From Anthoceros angustus (taxonomy: Eukaryota; Streptophyta; Anthocerotopsida; Anthocerotales; Anthocerotaceae), in NCBI GenBank assembly GCA_010909165.1, contig MU008151.1, forward strand, positions 682,001 to 746,000: a stretch of DNA of 64,000 nucleotides, given 5' to 3'. The position numbers and the translations under genes were made by a program. The notes under the pieces are model-generated. The model did no database searches, had not been told where the DNA came from, and worked only from the letters and a program-made list of their open reading frames with translations. Shown here in pieces: positions 52,059-63,894 of this stretch (within the stretch, counting starts at the first letter, position 1; each line of letters begins with the position of its first letter).

Positions 52059-55000
52059 TTAGGCTGCAACACACGACGTTCTAGTTGCTCCCGTCAGAGC
52101 GGCTGATAGACTTGTCTGTAATTCCCTCCGCATACACCGTTCGCAAACCCATGCCACTCCTCGTCCTCCATCCTGCCGTTTCCGATATTGCACCTTGTGC
52201 AGTTGGAATTTGTCAGCCATTTGATCCCTCAGCAACGGTTGCAACAGATTCTTCAGAGCAATCCATGCCTCTTGCACGGAGTGTTCTGGCTCGCAGCTGG
52301 TCCTGTCAGGTCCAGATTTAAATGGGACAGGGCTGATTCCCCAAGGCCGCAGCCACAGAAACCGCTCCATCCAAGCTGGTAGCAGGGTCGGGAACCGCAC
52401 CCCAATGCCGGCAGCCACGTGTAGGCCAGCCTTGGCCAGGAAGAGCAAAAGCTTTGCACCGTTGATTGCTAAGGGCCTGATCCACCTCCACTTCGCATCC
52501 TCCAATGTCAAGTCAAATCCAGTTTGGCCCTCACGATGTGATTCCCAAAGATGTTTTCGCACATGAAGTGCAGCTTAGCCGCTTTGCCCACACGCACCCC
52601 TGCAATCAATCTCTGTGCCAGACCCACGTCTGCAGTGGTGAAGTAGGGACGTCTGGGTATCTGACTGCTTTCTAATTCTGCAGAGAAATTCATAATCTCA
52701 TCCATCTTCGAAAGCAAGAGTTGAAGAGTATCTCCCTGCCAGGCCTTCATATCGCTTATCTCGCGTTGCAAAGTCTCGCCAACTCTATCCACTTTGACTC
52801 CCACTGCTTTCACCTCTGTCTCCACCATTTTCAACCGTGTATCCACCATTTTCACGTCGTGCTTCAAATCTCTCATCCCATGATTGAAGGTTTGCAACAG
52901 TTGCTCCCCCATCTCCGAGTGACTAGTTCCAGGGACGGATATAGTGCGTCGGAGGTAGGCAAACCGAGACGTTTGAAGTGGTGCGTCTTGTTGTGCGAGC
53001 ACCCCTTCCTCTGTAGGCAGGACTTCCTCTACAGCTGCATCTATGCTGGATATGGTTTGACGGAGGCCTGTTCGTCGCCTTTGCAAGACATCCAAGACTT
53101 CACCAGTACTTAAGAGCTCATCAGCTCCCTCAAAGGCACTCTCAAAGAGGCTTCAGGACATTCTGGCCACCACCATTTGAAGTCGGCCAGATCCATTGAG
53201 GAGAAAATCTCCCTGTACAGTCTTGTTGGTCTGCAAAACACGCTTGAGCAAATCCTGCGTTAGCACTGACTGATTATGCCGGTAGATACAGAGTGTGAGG
53301 TTTTCGACACACTCGGTCCTGATAATTCCTTCCACAAGCTCGACTCCCGGACTGCCTTCAGGGAAGCACAAAAGATTTCAACTTTGCAATCACATGTTCC
53401 TTGAGAAACTCGATAGTTTCATCTTTGCTCTTGGATGACCTCACCAGAATATCGATATGGTCACCGATGTCTCCGGTGTCCTCTCCGATATCCCCACTGC
53501 TTTCCAAAAAAACATCCATACCATCACACCAAAACTTGATGAGGTTGCGTTCAATACAATATTGCTCAGGTTGCAAGCCATGGAATCCCGTAAACAAATC
53601 CTTCCGAAGGCAGACCTGCAATACGCAAACCTCCACAATGTCAGTGGACAGGTTGAAGACACACACCATCAAACCAAAGACATGTTGGTAGTTATCGTAC
53701 TTGGAATCTAGGAAAAAAGCCTGGACCAAGAAACGTCTTCGTCTTGTCAAGGCACTGTAACCTCCTTCCGAGGTAGATGTAATTGCTTGCTGTATCAGCA
53801 GTTTCCCAGTTCAACTTTCGTCTCCCAGGAAGAGCGTCACCATTACCGGCGGCCATGGTGAAGGGAACAAAGAATCCGACACGTCGAGTCCCATCCTCTT
53901 CATAGCATAAGTTGAGAGTGGTCATCAACGATACCAGATGTTGCCTTTCAATCCCCTCCGTTTGTGTGCCTCTGAGAATCTCATCCAAGGTGGAATGAAG
54001 CAGACTTTGAGCAACAAATCCATCTGAGGAATGCGACAAACCTCTAGCTCTGGTTAGAAGGTGAATGAGTCGCCCTAAAAATTGTGACTCATCCAGTGTG
54101 GATTTATCACCACAACATCTGTATCTTGAAAACAGATGATACTACCCACATCATGCAAATAGGCAAGAATGGCTCCCAATCGTTCCCCCTCATCTTGAAC
54201 CCCACCTTCGTGGAGACTCTGTAGCTCCTTTCGGAACAAAGTTTGAAGTTGCTGTTTCCTCACAATCGGTTGAGCTGGATGTTGGGCTACCCAGGCAGTC
54301 AAATCAGCACTCAATCGGTTGCATACCTCGGTACCCAAAACAGTTTAATTGCAAATAGAGCTCGAAACGATTCCATGAGTGCGTCCAGCAAGGGCTTCAC
54401 ACTCTTGGCAGATCGAGCGTCCATGGAGAAGAGTGTTTTGTTTCCACGTGAACAACCTGTTCAAACTCGGTGGCCAACTCTGTCAGAACGGGTTGAAGGA
54501 GATTCGGTAATGCTTCAGCATCAGAACGCTTCATCTTATCCACATGAGTTGCCACCACAAATATTTGAGGCAAAGTAGAGCCCACGTTGCGACAATTGGA
54601 GTTGATGAACCTAAGCCAGTACGCCAAGCTCCTTCTGAACCTGTCCTGCAGGACATTAGACGATGCAGTTGGGGAGGTTTGATCCAGTTGGGGAGGTTTC
54701 CGATCATCAAATGGGCTGAACGCAAACAGGAAGATACATGCTTGGTTGAAGGTCGGAAAAGGTAGTCTTGCAGAGCTCGGTAGTGAGCTTGTCCAGCCAG
54801 ATCCCACATGGTAACTTGCATATCATGGTCGTTGCGCAACACCTCGATTTCTATGCCTTCCGTTCTGGTACCGGTGACGGAAGCCATCCGTCGCCAAGCA
54901 CGAAATATTTTTCCCTTCAGTCGAGCTAGAACTTGGCTGAGCTGGAACTCGGTGATGCGGCTATCTGTCGTCTCCATGCGCGAATCATGGTGGTGCGGAG

Positions 55001-56380
55001 AGTGGTCTTCCTGCCAAAGGGCACCGCACAGGAAGAGGCGCCCAGCCTTGGGCATCACAGGCCCTTGCCTGCCCACGAGCAAAGGCCAGTAAGCCTCTTG
55101 AGTGGCATTGCCTGCCAAGGCTGCATTGATGATTGCGTCCTTTCCTTCCGCTTCCCATGTTGTCCTGTGGATGTTGATCTCCGTAACGTCTTGTTGACTT
55201 GAATACAGTTCATCAAGTCTCTAAACATGTCATGATCCAGGGCGTCCCAGAAAGAAATGTCGAGCTTTTCAGAGATGCGTTGCCCTCAAGGATCTCAGCA
55301 ACTCTTTCTTGAACGAGGCGTGGCCCTGAGCAATGCCAAGTCCAGGACACGCAGTGCTTTGCATTCCGGGAGCAACTGGACAAGGCGCATCCACACATCC
55401 GTCGCAGCTGATGGCGTACTGGAGTCCCGGAGACGAAGTTCAGATATGGTGGAGTTGTGGCGTAACCCGTCCAGGCCGTGGATGAGAGCATATGGAGTGG
55501 TGACAAGCATCTCGATACGATCGTTGGTGCGCAGCATTCCGGCCAGGGCGTCTGCCAGGCCTGCCTCCCCATCCTTCGAGATATCCAAATAAAGCTTGTG
55601 ACGCCAGAGATGGAGGCATTCTCATCCTCATCCGCGCGGGTGAAAGCAAGTTTGAGCACAGTGCCCATGGGCCTGAGGCCGCCGGGAATGGGACCCGCAA
55701 TGCAACGCCATCATCCAACGCCAGATACCGGAGCGTGGCACAGAGCGGAAGAGCATTTGCAATACACTGGGCTCCCGCCACATCCATGCCGATGTCTTCA
55801 GTGACAGTTCCTTGAGACGGGGAGCCGTGGCCAGAATGCGGGCCAGGTGCTGTGCCCTTCAGCACCTCCCACCTCGTTCCCTGTAAGTCAACTCCTCCAG
55901 GACAGAATCCTTGTTGAAGCCTTTGGCCAGGGCACCCAGTCCGGCGGCATCAAGCCCAACAAACGGTGCTGAAAGTGTTCGTAAGCTGCGACTGGATGCA
56001 ACAAGCTGGCCCAGAGCCTCGCAAGCCGCCTGCCTTCCAAAACCTTCACAGCAAACAGTTGCAGATATTCCAGGGAAGGGTTGGACGCCAGGCCCCCAAC
56101 AGAACCGACACTTCATCCTCCGATCCAAGCCGATGGCCCACCTGGTAAACCCAGATTCTCGAGAGACTGCGGCAGTTGGCAATGGCTGTCAACACCGCTT
56201 GCGCACTCGCCAGTGCCTTCCCTCATCACCACGGAGTGCCTCAGTGAAGTAGCCGCCATACTCTTCATCATTATGCAGATCGGGTAGTTCGGACACGGCA
56301 TTCCGGCCCAGATCTAGCAGCAGCTGCTGCAGCTTAACCGGCAGCGCGCGCCAATCCTCCGCCTCATGCTCTTCCGCCAT
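52059..56380 (-). pseudogene. LRR-Roc-COR (ROCO) protein, TORNADO1-like, copy B
   Basis: Starts at minus-strand ATG 56380 (MAEEHEAEDWRALPVKLQQL). LRRs run to about 55.2 kb, then Roc GTPase with GRLFLCG, DLAGQ (about 54805) and VVATHVDK (about 54560-54535). The COR domain is clear here (LHDVGSIICFQDTDVVVINP, 54180-54075), and the C-terminal region has ISDMKAWQGDTLQLLLSKMD and RRPYFTTADVGLAQRL. It shares overall sequence with copy A, but several frameshifts fall at different places (for example CTTTTC for CTTTTTC near 55265), so neither copy is a simple image of the other. Coding state uncertain. Confidence 0.8.
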
Positions 56381-57039
56381 GCTCTGCTCTGCTTTGCGAA
56401 GTGCTAGAATGGAATGGGTGCTGTGCTCCTCCAGGCCACACCACATCCCGCGGCCTTCAGCCCTGGCAGCCAGGCCCCACGCAGCGAAACTTCTCACATG
56501 GACGGCGAAACAGGCCAAACTTAAACATGCTAAAATAAGTAAATGGAATGGAATTTGTCCGGGTCAGTCGAGATCAGGACACCGGAACGGAACGGAAACG
56601 GCTCCCGTGCCCGGTCCCTGTGATGAATGATGGGCTGGGTTGGGTGTCCACGGAAACTGGATCCAGCCTAGAAACCCTTTACTTGTAATTTTCGATAACA
56701 TGATCTTTCATGACGCTAAGCTCATCAGGGTCTGCCAGCCTGTGAAAGGGAACAACACGCTCACCAAAGTCAGCGTATGGGGAAGGAAGTGCAATGATAT
56801 TGCGTACTGTTTTCTCTCGAAATAGCTTCAGGATCCTTTCCGTGGATTTCCAGTGGTCATGCATAGGGTTGGTTATGATACTACTGGTTATGGCCGTCAT
56901 CTGGAGAGAGCATACGGACGTCCTTGCCATCATTGGGTCATAGCTGTACCCGAGAGTGTGTATGAGTTTATTGGCTCCTGTCTGATGGCCATAAGTCGGA
57001 AGTGTGACAGTCTGAACGATGCTCGGTATTTAACAGGCA

Positions 57040-57328
57040 GACTGCCTGCAACCAGCTGGAGCAGCGCAGCGGGTGGCGCGTGCGGGTGGTGACGACAACC
57101 GAGCCTACCCCAGCCACGTCGGGGCAGACGCTGCGGAGCCTGTGGAGTCCAGACGAGCGCACCATCGTGGTGATCCAGGACTTAACGCCGCCGAACATCC
57201 TCAACTGCAACGTGGGACCTGCTGTGAACTCCCTGCTGCCTCGCCAGTTCTTCGTGGAGCTGCAATCCCACTACGGCAACCAGTTCTTCGTGGCGCAGGA
57301 AGGCGAGTCCGCGGCTCTGCTCTGTCCG
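57040..57328 (+). CDS. unrecognised exon-like frame
   Basis: Plus frame EQRSGWRVRVVTTTEPTP, LRSLWSPDERTIVVIQDLTP, NILNCNVGPAVNSLLPRQFF and VELQSHYGNQFFVAQEGES, then CP before a strong splice donor (CG|GTGAGC at 57329). A possible acceptor is TTTAACAGGCAG near 57040. The composition is that of a real globular protein, but no family is recognised and no second exon was identified. From 56806 to 57040 only the diverged 90-bp repeat is seen. Confidence 0.5.
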
Positions 57329-57359
57329 GTGAGCAAGAGAACCCACAAGAAGCCGTGAT

Positions 57360-59215
57360 CGCATTATTAAGGCATCAAGGATCGGGAAGGTACCTTCTCC
57401 ACGTATGACCGAACCATATTGCTGTCAGGCTGTCCCTCTGCAGGTGACACAGAAAAAGTAATTAGCTCCAATTTAGCCCTGGCTCATCCGAAATTAGCCT
57501 CTACAGGCACGGTCATAGGCATAAGGAGCACTTACCAACAACAACTTTTGAAGATCAATGAGAGTCAAGTTCAGCACTGCATCACATCATAGAGTAGCAA
57601 CCTGTTATGCCTCATCCTGACAAACTTCAAACCTTGCATAGAGATCGTCTTCACTACTAGCACGTGCATATGATCATAAGGGTGAAAGATACTGTCGACT
57701 TGTTTCACAATTTGATTTCATCGTTCATTTGACCGTAGGGCCACAAGTAAATCCTTCAAATTTGAGATGTAAATCTTCTGGGTAGACATACCATGAGGAG
57801 AATATATGCTCAGTTGACACGGAACGGAGAGATCTGCTTGCTGCGCCTAGTGACTCTGTCGGTCTCATCAGATATCTCTTTCCTAAAAGCAGCTGCAACC
57901 ACATACTCACTCGTCAGCTCGAAACTTGCAAAAGTTGTCTATAATCATGGAAAGACCTAAACAGAATATGCAAGTTTCTCGATATTCACCGTCCACACTT
58001 GCAAAAAGAGTGAAAGAACCCTAAACCTAAGAAGAAAGACTGAAACATGCGTCCCCTCACAAAGCACAACAAGCAAGATCCTGAGGACCTCCACATCAAA
58101 AGCAAGTACACAACATTACCATAATCCGTAAACCTTCTCTTCGGCGCCATGGACAAATTCGCCATGTTCGGAACCATCGTCCATCTTGTGCAGCTGTAAA
58201 ACTAGGGACGCCTCGTTACAATCCCTACAAATCACCGTCGCACTGATCATGTTGGAAGCCATTTGCAATACATCCGCTTTACCCGGCCCACTTCTTGCCG
58301 TAATCCTAAACCGAGGTGAATTGAAGATCTATCACCATCCTAATGCTGAATCCAGCTGGGGCTTCGAGAAAACGACAGCATGAAAAGATGCATTTTAGAT
58401 CCAATCTGCATCTAATTCGATCTGTCCACGTCCGTGATCCAGTGTAAGAGAAGATGCACACCTGAGCCTCAAGGCGAGAAATCCTTCCACGATGCTCTCC
58501 AGCACAGACGACTTTCTAGAACTCTGTTGCGAGATTAAACAGTCAGAGGAACCAGAATTCTAGACGCGCACCAGCTGGAAAGAGCTCCTCCCGGAGACCC
58601 ACTGGGATGGAAAGCGTTGCCTACTTCCAGAATTGCAACTAAGTAGTAGAGGAAAGCCAGTCCGGTCGTCCAACTTGTGGTAAAATAAACCAAAATTTGT
58701 GACTGGCGTCCGCTAAGGGCTCCCAGTGGAAAGGGTCCTGCTCTGGATAAGATCTCTTCCTCCGCACGTTCGGCTTGTCGAAGACGGATTGCCTACTGGA
58801 CACGGTAGGACGCCTTAGGAATTCCTCTTGTATCTTTTCATTTCCACATGATGCCATTGCATAGCTCCGGTCATGGACTCAAGTTACAATGGACTTGGAG
58901 TTCCAATGAACCCATGTCTGGCTGTAACTCCTTCGAGGACTTGCCAACTCCCACGCTCACTGCTCACTACACAAACCAAAACAGACAGCAAGTCTATTTC
59001 CAACCCAGTCTGACCGTGATCTGGTGTCACCGTAATCTGGTGTCTTAAGAGCCCTGAAACTGAGCCCCATGTATCCTCCCTGACGTATACTCTTCTGCCT
59101 GGACAGGATAGATTTGTGGTTGGTGAAAGTTATCAGCCGTACTTGTCAAGAGATGCAGGGTTCGAGCTGCCGCACCGGTATTGGATGGAGATAGCGATCT
59201 CGAAAGCAATAATGA
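57360..59215. other. intergenic, no supported gene
   Basis: Short frames only. A stretch at 58655-58770 (GGTCGTCCAACTTGTGGTA, CCTGCTCTGG) is a diverged relative of the 175-bp tandem unit at 61632-61981. Confidence 0.45.
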
Positions 59216-59464
59216 CTAACACCTTTGGCTTGTTTGCCAGAGATGTAACTTGATAGTAGATCCAGCAAGCTCATCCAGGTCTTGCCACTCATCCTGTGTC
59301 ATATCTGGTTTGACGCCAACAGCTTTATGGTTAATGCTTGTCGAGGCACCGACAACCGTCGTCGAAGAGAAGCCATTTGTGACATGAAGGCAGGAGCTGC
59401 AGATGCGATTTGAGTGAAGGACATCCTGTCCCAGCTTTGCCTGGTCGGGAAGATGAAAATACAT
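59216..59464 (-). pseudogene. copia gag fragment
   Basis: The minus frame DMTQDEWQDLDELAGSTIKL matches the copia gag motif W-x-E-L-D-x-L-A-x-S-T-I. The DNA is recognisably related to 3352-3420. Cut off at 59216-59230 by one arm of the small hairpin element. From 59465 to 59890 no gene is seen. Confidence 0.7.
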
Positions 59465-59894
59465 CCTGGCGGTCTACAAAGGATGTAAAATCAGTGAACC
59501 AGAAGACCGCCAATCTGGACTTGCTTCTTGAAACCAACCGCTGCAGCTGTACAAACACGCACGTTCTGCCCTCCTACCCATAGCCTTTATGAGCCATCAT
59601 CTGTTCATCCAAACAAGGACGCTATGAGACGTCTCTCTTGCCAAACAGGAATGCGTAGAAAAGGAGAAGTGAGAAGACCCTATCATAAGCAGTTTGATGC
59701 ACCAACAGTGTGTCGCTGAAGACGATATCTGACACTTGATTGAAGGCATTACAGGTTGGTTAATTATGGTAGACCCTGGCCGCACCCTACTTACGCTGGC
59801 CAGGCATGTGAGGAGCATGGAATGGTTAAGACCAGTGTAGCATTCTAGTTAGTGTGCTGCGCAACTCGGGACACAGGAATTTCTTCTCGTATCC

Positions 59895-60290
59895 TGCTCC
59901 GGTTTTGTGCACGACCTCCATGTCCGTGATCTTGCCAATCACGCTTGCTAGAATGCTCAGCACATCTTCCGTTTGAGAGCCCTCAATGATGGCTTCCATC
60001 AAGGCTATGATAAAGTTTGTGCCTTTCTCGACATCCCTGAAAGATTCGTCTCCACAACTGCTTCTGCTGTGAGATCCTTAGGATCGTTCACCACAACATC
60101 AGTTTTAAACTTTGAAGGTCTGGAGAAGAGCTTCACGTCGCCCTCTACCGCTCCTCCAGGTCTGTCTTCTTCCATGCTTACAGTCATTGCGCAACCGCTC
60201 CGATTGCCTGCTTCCACGCTTTCGTTACCATATAGTAGCTTCTGCACTGAGGCGATTGCTGCGAGTAACGTTTTCTTCCAATAAAGGGTC
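59895..60290 (-). pseudogene. ROCO N-terminal fragment (R5)
   Basis: KLFSRPSKFKTDVVVNDPKD and NLSGMSRKAQTLS on the minus strand match R3/R4. A three-codon EEE run (TTCTTCTT loss) is missing. It ends before the LRRs. Confidence 0.8.
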
Positions 60291-60295
60291 ACTTG

Positions 60296-60565
60296 TTACA
60301 CGGAGGGATAGACGTGTCCGCCACTCTTGCAAAACATCCTGAAGAGGTCCCTGGCTTCCTCAAAGGCACTGGGTAGATGGGCTTCAGGCCTCGCTGGCCA
60401 GAACCATTGATAATCGGGAACATCCAAGCCGGAGGAAATCTGCCCTGGAAAGCTTTTCTGATTTTCAAGAAGGCACTTCATCAAACTGTTAGAACTGATT
60501 GATACTGGGTGTGAGGTTCTCTACACACTCAATCCTGATGATCCCTTCCATAAGTTCAACTCCAA
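60296..60565 (-). pseudogene. ROCO C-terminal paralogue piece
   Basis: The minus frame MKCLLENQKSFPGQISSGLD and the upstream GIIRIECVENLTL correspond to RTECVENLTLCIYRHNQ and KCVLQTNKTVQGDFLLNGSG of copy A (23003-23218). Diverged, so not part of the recent duplication. Confidence 0.65.
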
Positions 60566-60579
60566 GTCCTGCCTACAGA

Positions 60580-61440
60580 GAAAGGGTGCTCGCACAACAA
60601 GACGCACCAGTTCAAACGTCTCGGTTTGTCAGCATCCGACGTACTATATCCCTCCCTGGAACAACTACTCGGAGATGGGGAGCAACTGTTGCAAACCATC
60701 AATCAAGGGATAAAATTTTTGAAGCAAGAGGTGAAAGCAGTGGAGTCAAAGTGGATAGAATTGGCGAGACTTTGCAACTTATCCAACGAGAGATTAGCGC
60801 TATCAAGGCTGGGCAGGAAGCTACTCAACAATTCTTGCTTTCTAAGATGGATGAGATTATGTATTTCTCTGCAGAATTAGAAAGCAGTGAGATACCCAGA
60901 CGTCCCTACATCACCACTGCAGACGTGGATCTAGCACAGAGGTTGATTGCAGGGGTGCGTGAGGCAAAGCGGCTAAGCTCCATTTCATGTGCGAAAACAT
61001 CTTTGGGAATCCCATCGTGCAGGGCCAAACTGGATTCGACTTGACATTGGAAGATGCGAAGTGGAAGTGGATCAGGCCCATAGCAATCATAGGTATCAAG
61101 GTTTTGGTTTTCCTAGTGAAAGCTGGCCTACATGTGGCTGCCGGCATTGGGAATGCGGTTCCTGACCCTTCCACCAGCTTGGATGGACCGGTTTCTGTGG
61201 CTGCGGCCTTTGGGAATCAGCCCTGTCCCATTAAATCTGGACCTGACAGGACCAGCTGCGAGCCAGAACACTCCCGTGCAAGAGGCATGGATTGCTCTGA
61301 AGAATCTTTTGCAGCCGTTGCTGAGGGATCAAATGGCCGACAGATTCCAACTGCATAAGGTGCAATTTCTGACGGAGCAACTAAAACGTCGTGTGTTGCA
61401 GCCTAACTTCGGCATTTGCAGGATTTGGAGAGGACACAGG
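60580..61440 (+). pseudogene. inverted ROCO C-terminal fragment (R6)
   Basis: Plus strand, opposite to all other ROCO copies: VLAQQDAPVQTSRF, VDRIGETLQLIQREISAIKA, AELESSEIPRRPYITTADVD, GFDLTLEDAKWKWIRPIAII and WIALKNLLQPLLRDQMADRF. Clearly diverged from copies A and B. Begins head to head with the minus-strand piece ending at 60565. A few frame changes. Confidence 0.85.
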
Positions 61441-61631
61441 GGACGTCGATGATCGTGTTGATGTTTTGATGAGGTCTGGTATGGGTAATCGAGTAAGACC
61501 AAACAATCGATTTTCTCCTGAGAGCGTTGCAGAACTGAGAGCGTTTTGTGCTTCTCCTGACGGTGGTGCGACTGCCGTCAGGGAAGCACAAAAGATTTCA
61601 ACTTTGCAATCACATGTTCCTTGAGAAACTC

Positions 61632-61981
61632 CTCCAGGATGCCAGCGCCAACAAAGGGGAAAGCCTTCGGGTCGTCCAACTGTGGTATATTATAAACCCT
61701 AAACTTGTGACAGGGGAGGATCCTGCTCTGGGAAAGCCCCATCTGGAGGAGATCCTGCTCAGGGCTTCATTTCGCACATTGAGCTCGTTTGAAAAGTCTG
61801 CAAAGACTCCAGGATGCCAGCGCCAACAAAGGGGAAAGCCTTCGGGTCGTCCAACTGTGGTATATTATAAACCCTAAACTTGTGACAGGGGAGGATCCTG
61901 CTCTGGGAAAGCCCCATCTGGAGGAGATCCTGCTCAGGGCTTCATTTCGCACATTGAGCTCGTTTGAAAAGTCTGCAAAGA
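61632..61981. repeat. perfect tandem duplication, 175-bp unit
   Basis: Starting CTCCAGGATGCCAGCGCCAA at 61632 and 61807. The two units are identical by eye over all 175 bases. Each contains GTATATTATAAACCCTAAAC. A plus frame runs through it (LLQDASANKGESLRVVQLWY) but is not recognised. Confidence 0.95.
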
Positions 61982-62084
61982 CTCGATCAGGATTTCTTGC
62001 CGGACATGGTAGGAGGAATTCCTTCTGCTTCTCCTCCCAGCACCTAGTCCTCCACTTCCCAGCACCTAGTCTCTAGGTTCTACT

Positions 62085-62460
62085 TGCTCGGTGGCTCGTT
62101 TTGGAAAACACTTGACACAGCCTTTCATCTAGGCTTGCCTGTTGTGGATCTATCCCTATCCAATGTCTTAACAAATCGCCCATGCGAACTATTACCAAGC
62201 CTATTACCAAATTATTATCAAACAAAACTAAGGTATTTTCCATTACCATTCTACTTTTCAAGATGTAATACGGCTTGAAATTAGTCGTTGTCATCGTGTA
62301 TGTGGGCAGAGAGTATCCTACACACCTCCCTATGCCTCTACCCTCGTCGATTATGAACTGCCAATCTCATGTCTTCAAACATTCAGCTAACCTAACGTCA
62401 ATGTTCAAAAATGCTTCCAACAATTAGGTCTACTTCCTTTAATGATAACTAACCTGCAGA
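62085..62460. mobile_element. foldback-element arm, related to 35706-36492
   Basis: TCTTCAAACATTCAG, CAACAATTAGGTCTACTTCC and GTGGGCAGAGAGTATC parallel the right arm of the foldback element in the same order. Only one arm is present. Confidence 0.65.
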
Positions 62461-62749
62461 ATACCAGGCAGTACGGGATGGCACTGGAAGACACTAAGGA
62501 GGATCCATTCACGTGGGAGGCTGAGGTGGTTTAAAGGCTTCTACCTGGGCAAGAATTGAACAGGTGATAAGAAACTGTCAAGGGGCCATAGGAATAACAG
62601 CTTTGTCAAGGTTGGGTAGGAATCAAGAGTCATTGCCCGGCACATGTTGACGATATCATGCACGTTTTCTTGCGTGCCCTGGAGAAAGCATCACGCTTCT
62701 AAAACATAGTTTAAAATCGGTATTCACAGACTTGCGCCCATGACGGAGA

Positions 62750-63140
62750 TGTCGTCCACAACAGGTGAGCTTGAAAGCAAGCTGGCACTGGCCTGACAAG
62801 TACTTGCAAGGAAGAAGAAAGTGCGAATTGGAGGGCTGCGATGTACGCAGTGATGGATGAACTCGTCAGTGTCCAGCAATAATGCAAGGCTGGGCCACCT
62901 GTCTGTGTCCTTCTGGAACGCGTCAATCAGGGATGCTTCTTCGGGCCATGCCGTCCACAACAGATGAGCTTGAAAGGAAGCTGGCACTGGCCTGACAAGT
63001 ACTTGCAAGGGACATGAGAGCGCGAACTGGAGGGCTGCGATGTACACAGTGATGGCTGAACTCGTCAGTGTCCAGCAATAATGCTGGGCCACCTGCCTGT
63101 GTCCTTCTCTGGGACGCGTCAGTCAGGGATGCTTCTTCGG
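62750..63140. repeat. tandem duplication, about 200-bp unit
   Basis: CGTCCACAACAG.TGAGCTTGAAAG starts units at 62752 and 62952. Both contain GAAGCTGGCACTGGCCTGACA or a near match and end GGGATGCTTCTTCGGG. The minus frame (DAFQKDTDRWPSLALLLDTD) is protein-like but unassigned. From 62461 to 62749 nothing is recognised. Confidence 0.85.
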
Positions 63141-63341
63141 GATGGGACTTCGCAAGGATATGACTTCGTCAGGATGTGACTCCATCAAAGCATAAGGCTT
63201 TAGTATCCATCCCCAGGCAGGCGTGAGGCCATATAGCCTGGCTACCAGGGCTATCCATTCCACTCCATTCCACGCCTTTCAAATCCCATTTCAGTTCTTC
63301 CCAACTTCCATCCAGGCTGCAGCTGTTCCAAGAGCAATACG

Positions 63342-63894
63342 ATGGGCGACAGCGTGAAGGTGGCAAGCATCGGCATCCCTTTGTTCCAGGGCTTCACTGC
63401 TCTGGACCTAATTGGGCCTTACGAATGTCTGTGGCAGCTGGAAGGCGTGCATGTGTATTTGGTGGGTGCCGAGGAGGGCCAGCAGTATACGACAGACAGC
63501 CAGATGGTCACTCACTGCAACTAGATCATACAAAACCCTGCCCAACCCGGACGTCATCCTTGTTCCTGGAGGCTTGACGCTGTACGAAACTTCCAAAGCC
63601 GATGGGTGGGAGGAAGGGCAATGGAAGGCCATCATCGACTGGGTCCGGCAGGTGAGTCCTGACTGACCAACTCTGTTTCCTTCATCAAATGGACATCTCA
63701 GGAATGCAGAAATGTGCTAATTGCAGGCCCACCAGACATCCAAGTACACGACGTCTGTCTGCACAGGAGCATTGATCCTGGCTGCAGGGCTGCTCAAAGG
63801 GCCAACGTCACCACACATTGGATAGCAAGGAGGAGATCCAGAGGCCTGAATATGGGCGACTTACGTCCCGAAGCGAGTCGTGTGGGTAGATGAG
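63342..63894 (+). CDS. DJ-1/PfpI-family protein, 5' part, frameshifted
   Basis: ATG at 63342 begins GDSVKVASIGIPLFQGFTAL, then LIGPYECLWQLEG with the conserved Glu of the family. After a frame change near 63515 comes NPDVILVPGGLTLYE. Exon 1 ends at 63651 with donor GTGAGT. Exon 2 (63728-63894, acceptor TTGCAG) has SVCTGALILAAGLLKG with the catalytic nucleophile Cys (63761-63763), then THW and, in another frame, YVPKRVVWVDE before donor GTGAGC. Layout and motifs fit the isocyanide-hydratase-like branch of the DJ-1 superfamily. The substrate cannot be told. The gene continues past the window edge. Confidence 0.8.

Larger units (their letters stand above)
48362..56805. repeat. 8.4-kb segmental duplication, copy B
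   Basis: Direct repeat of 18335-26645. Here it follows ROCO N-terminal DNA on its left, unlike copy A, so the left breakpoint (near 48362) lies between TGAAGCCCGA and CCCCTTGTCC. The non-coding part 48.4-52.0 kb has no supported gene besides a PPR relic and the hairpin. Confidence 0.93.

Noticed and set aside
57073-57408. 111-codon plus-strand frame overlapping the unknown exon
   Set aside because: Arg/Ala-rich shadow. The alternate frame has more protein-like composition and ends at a splice donor.
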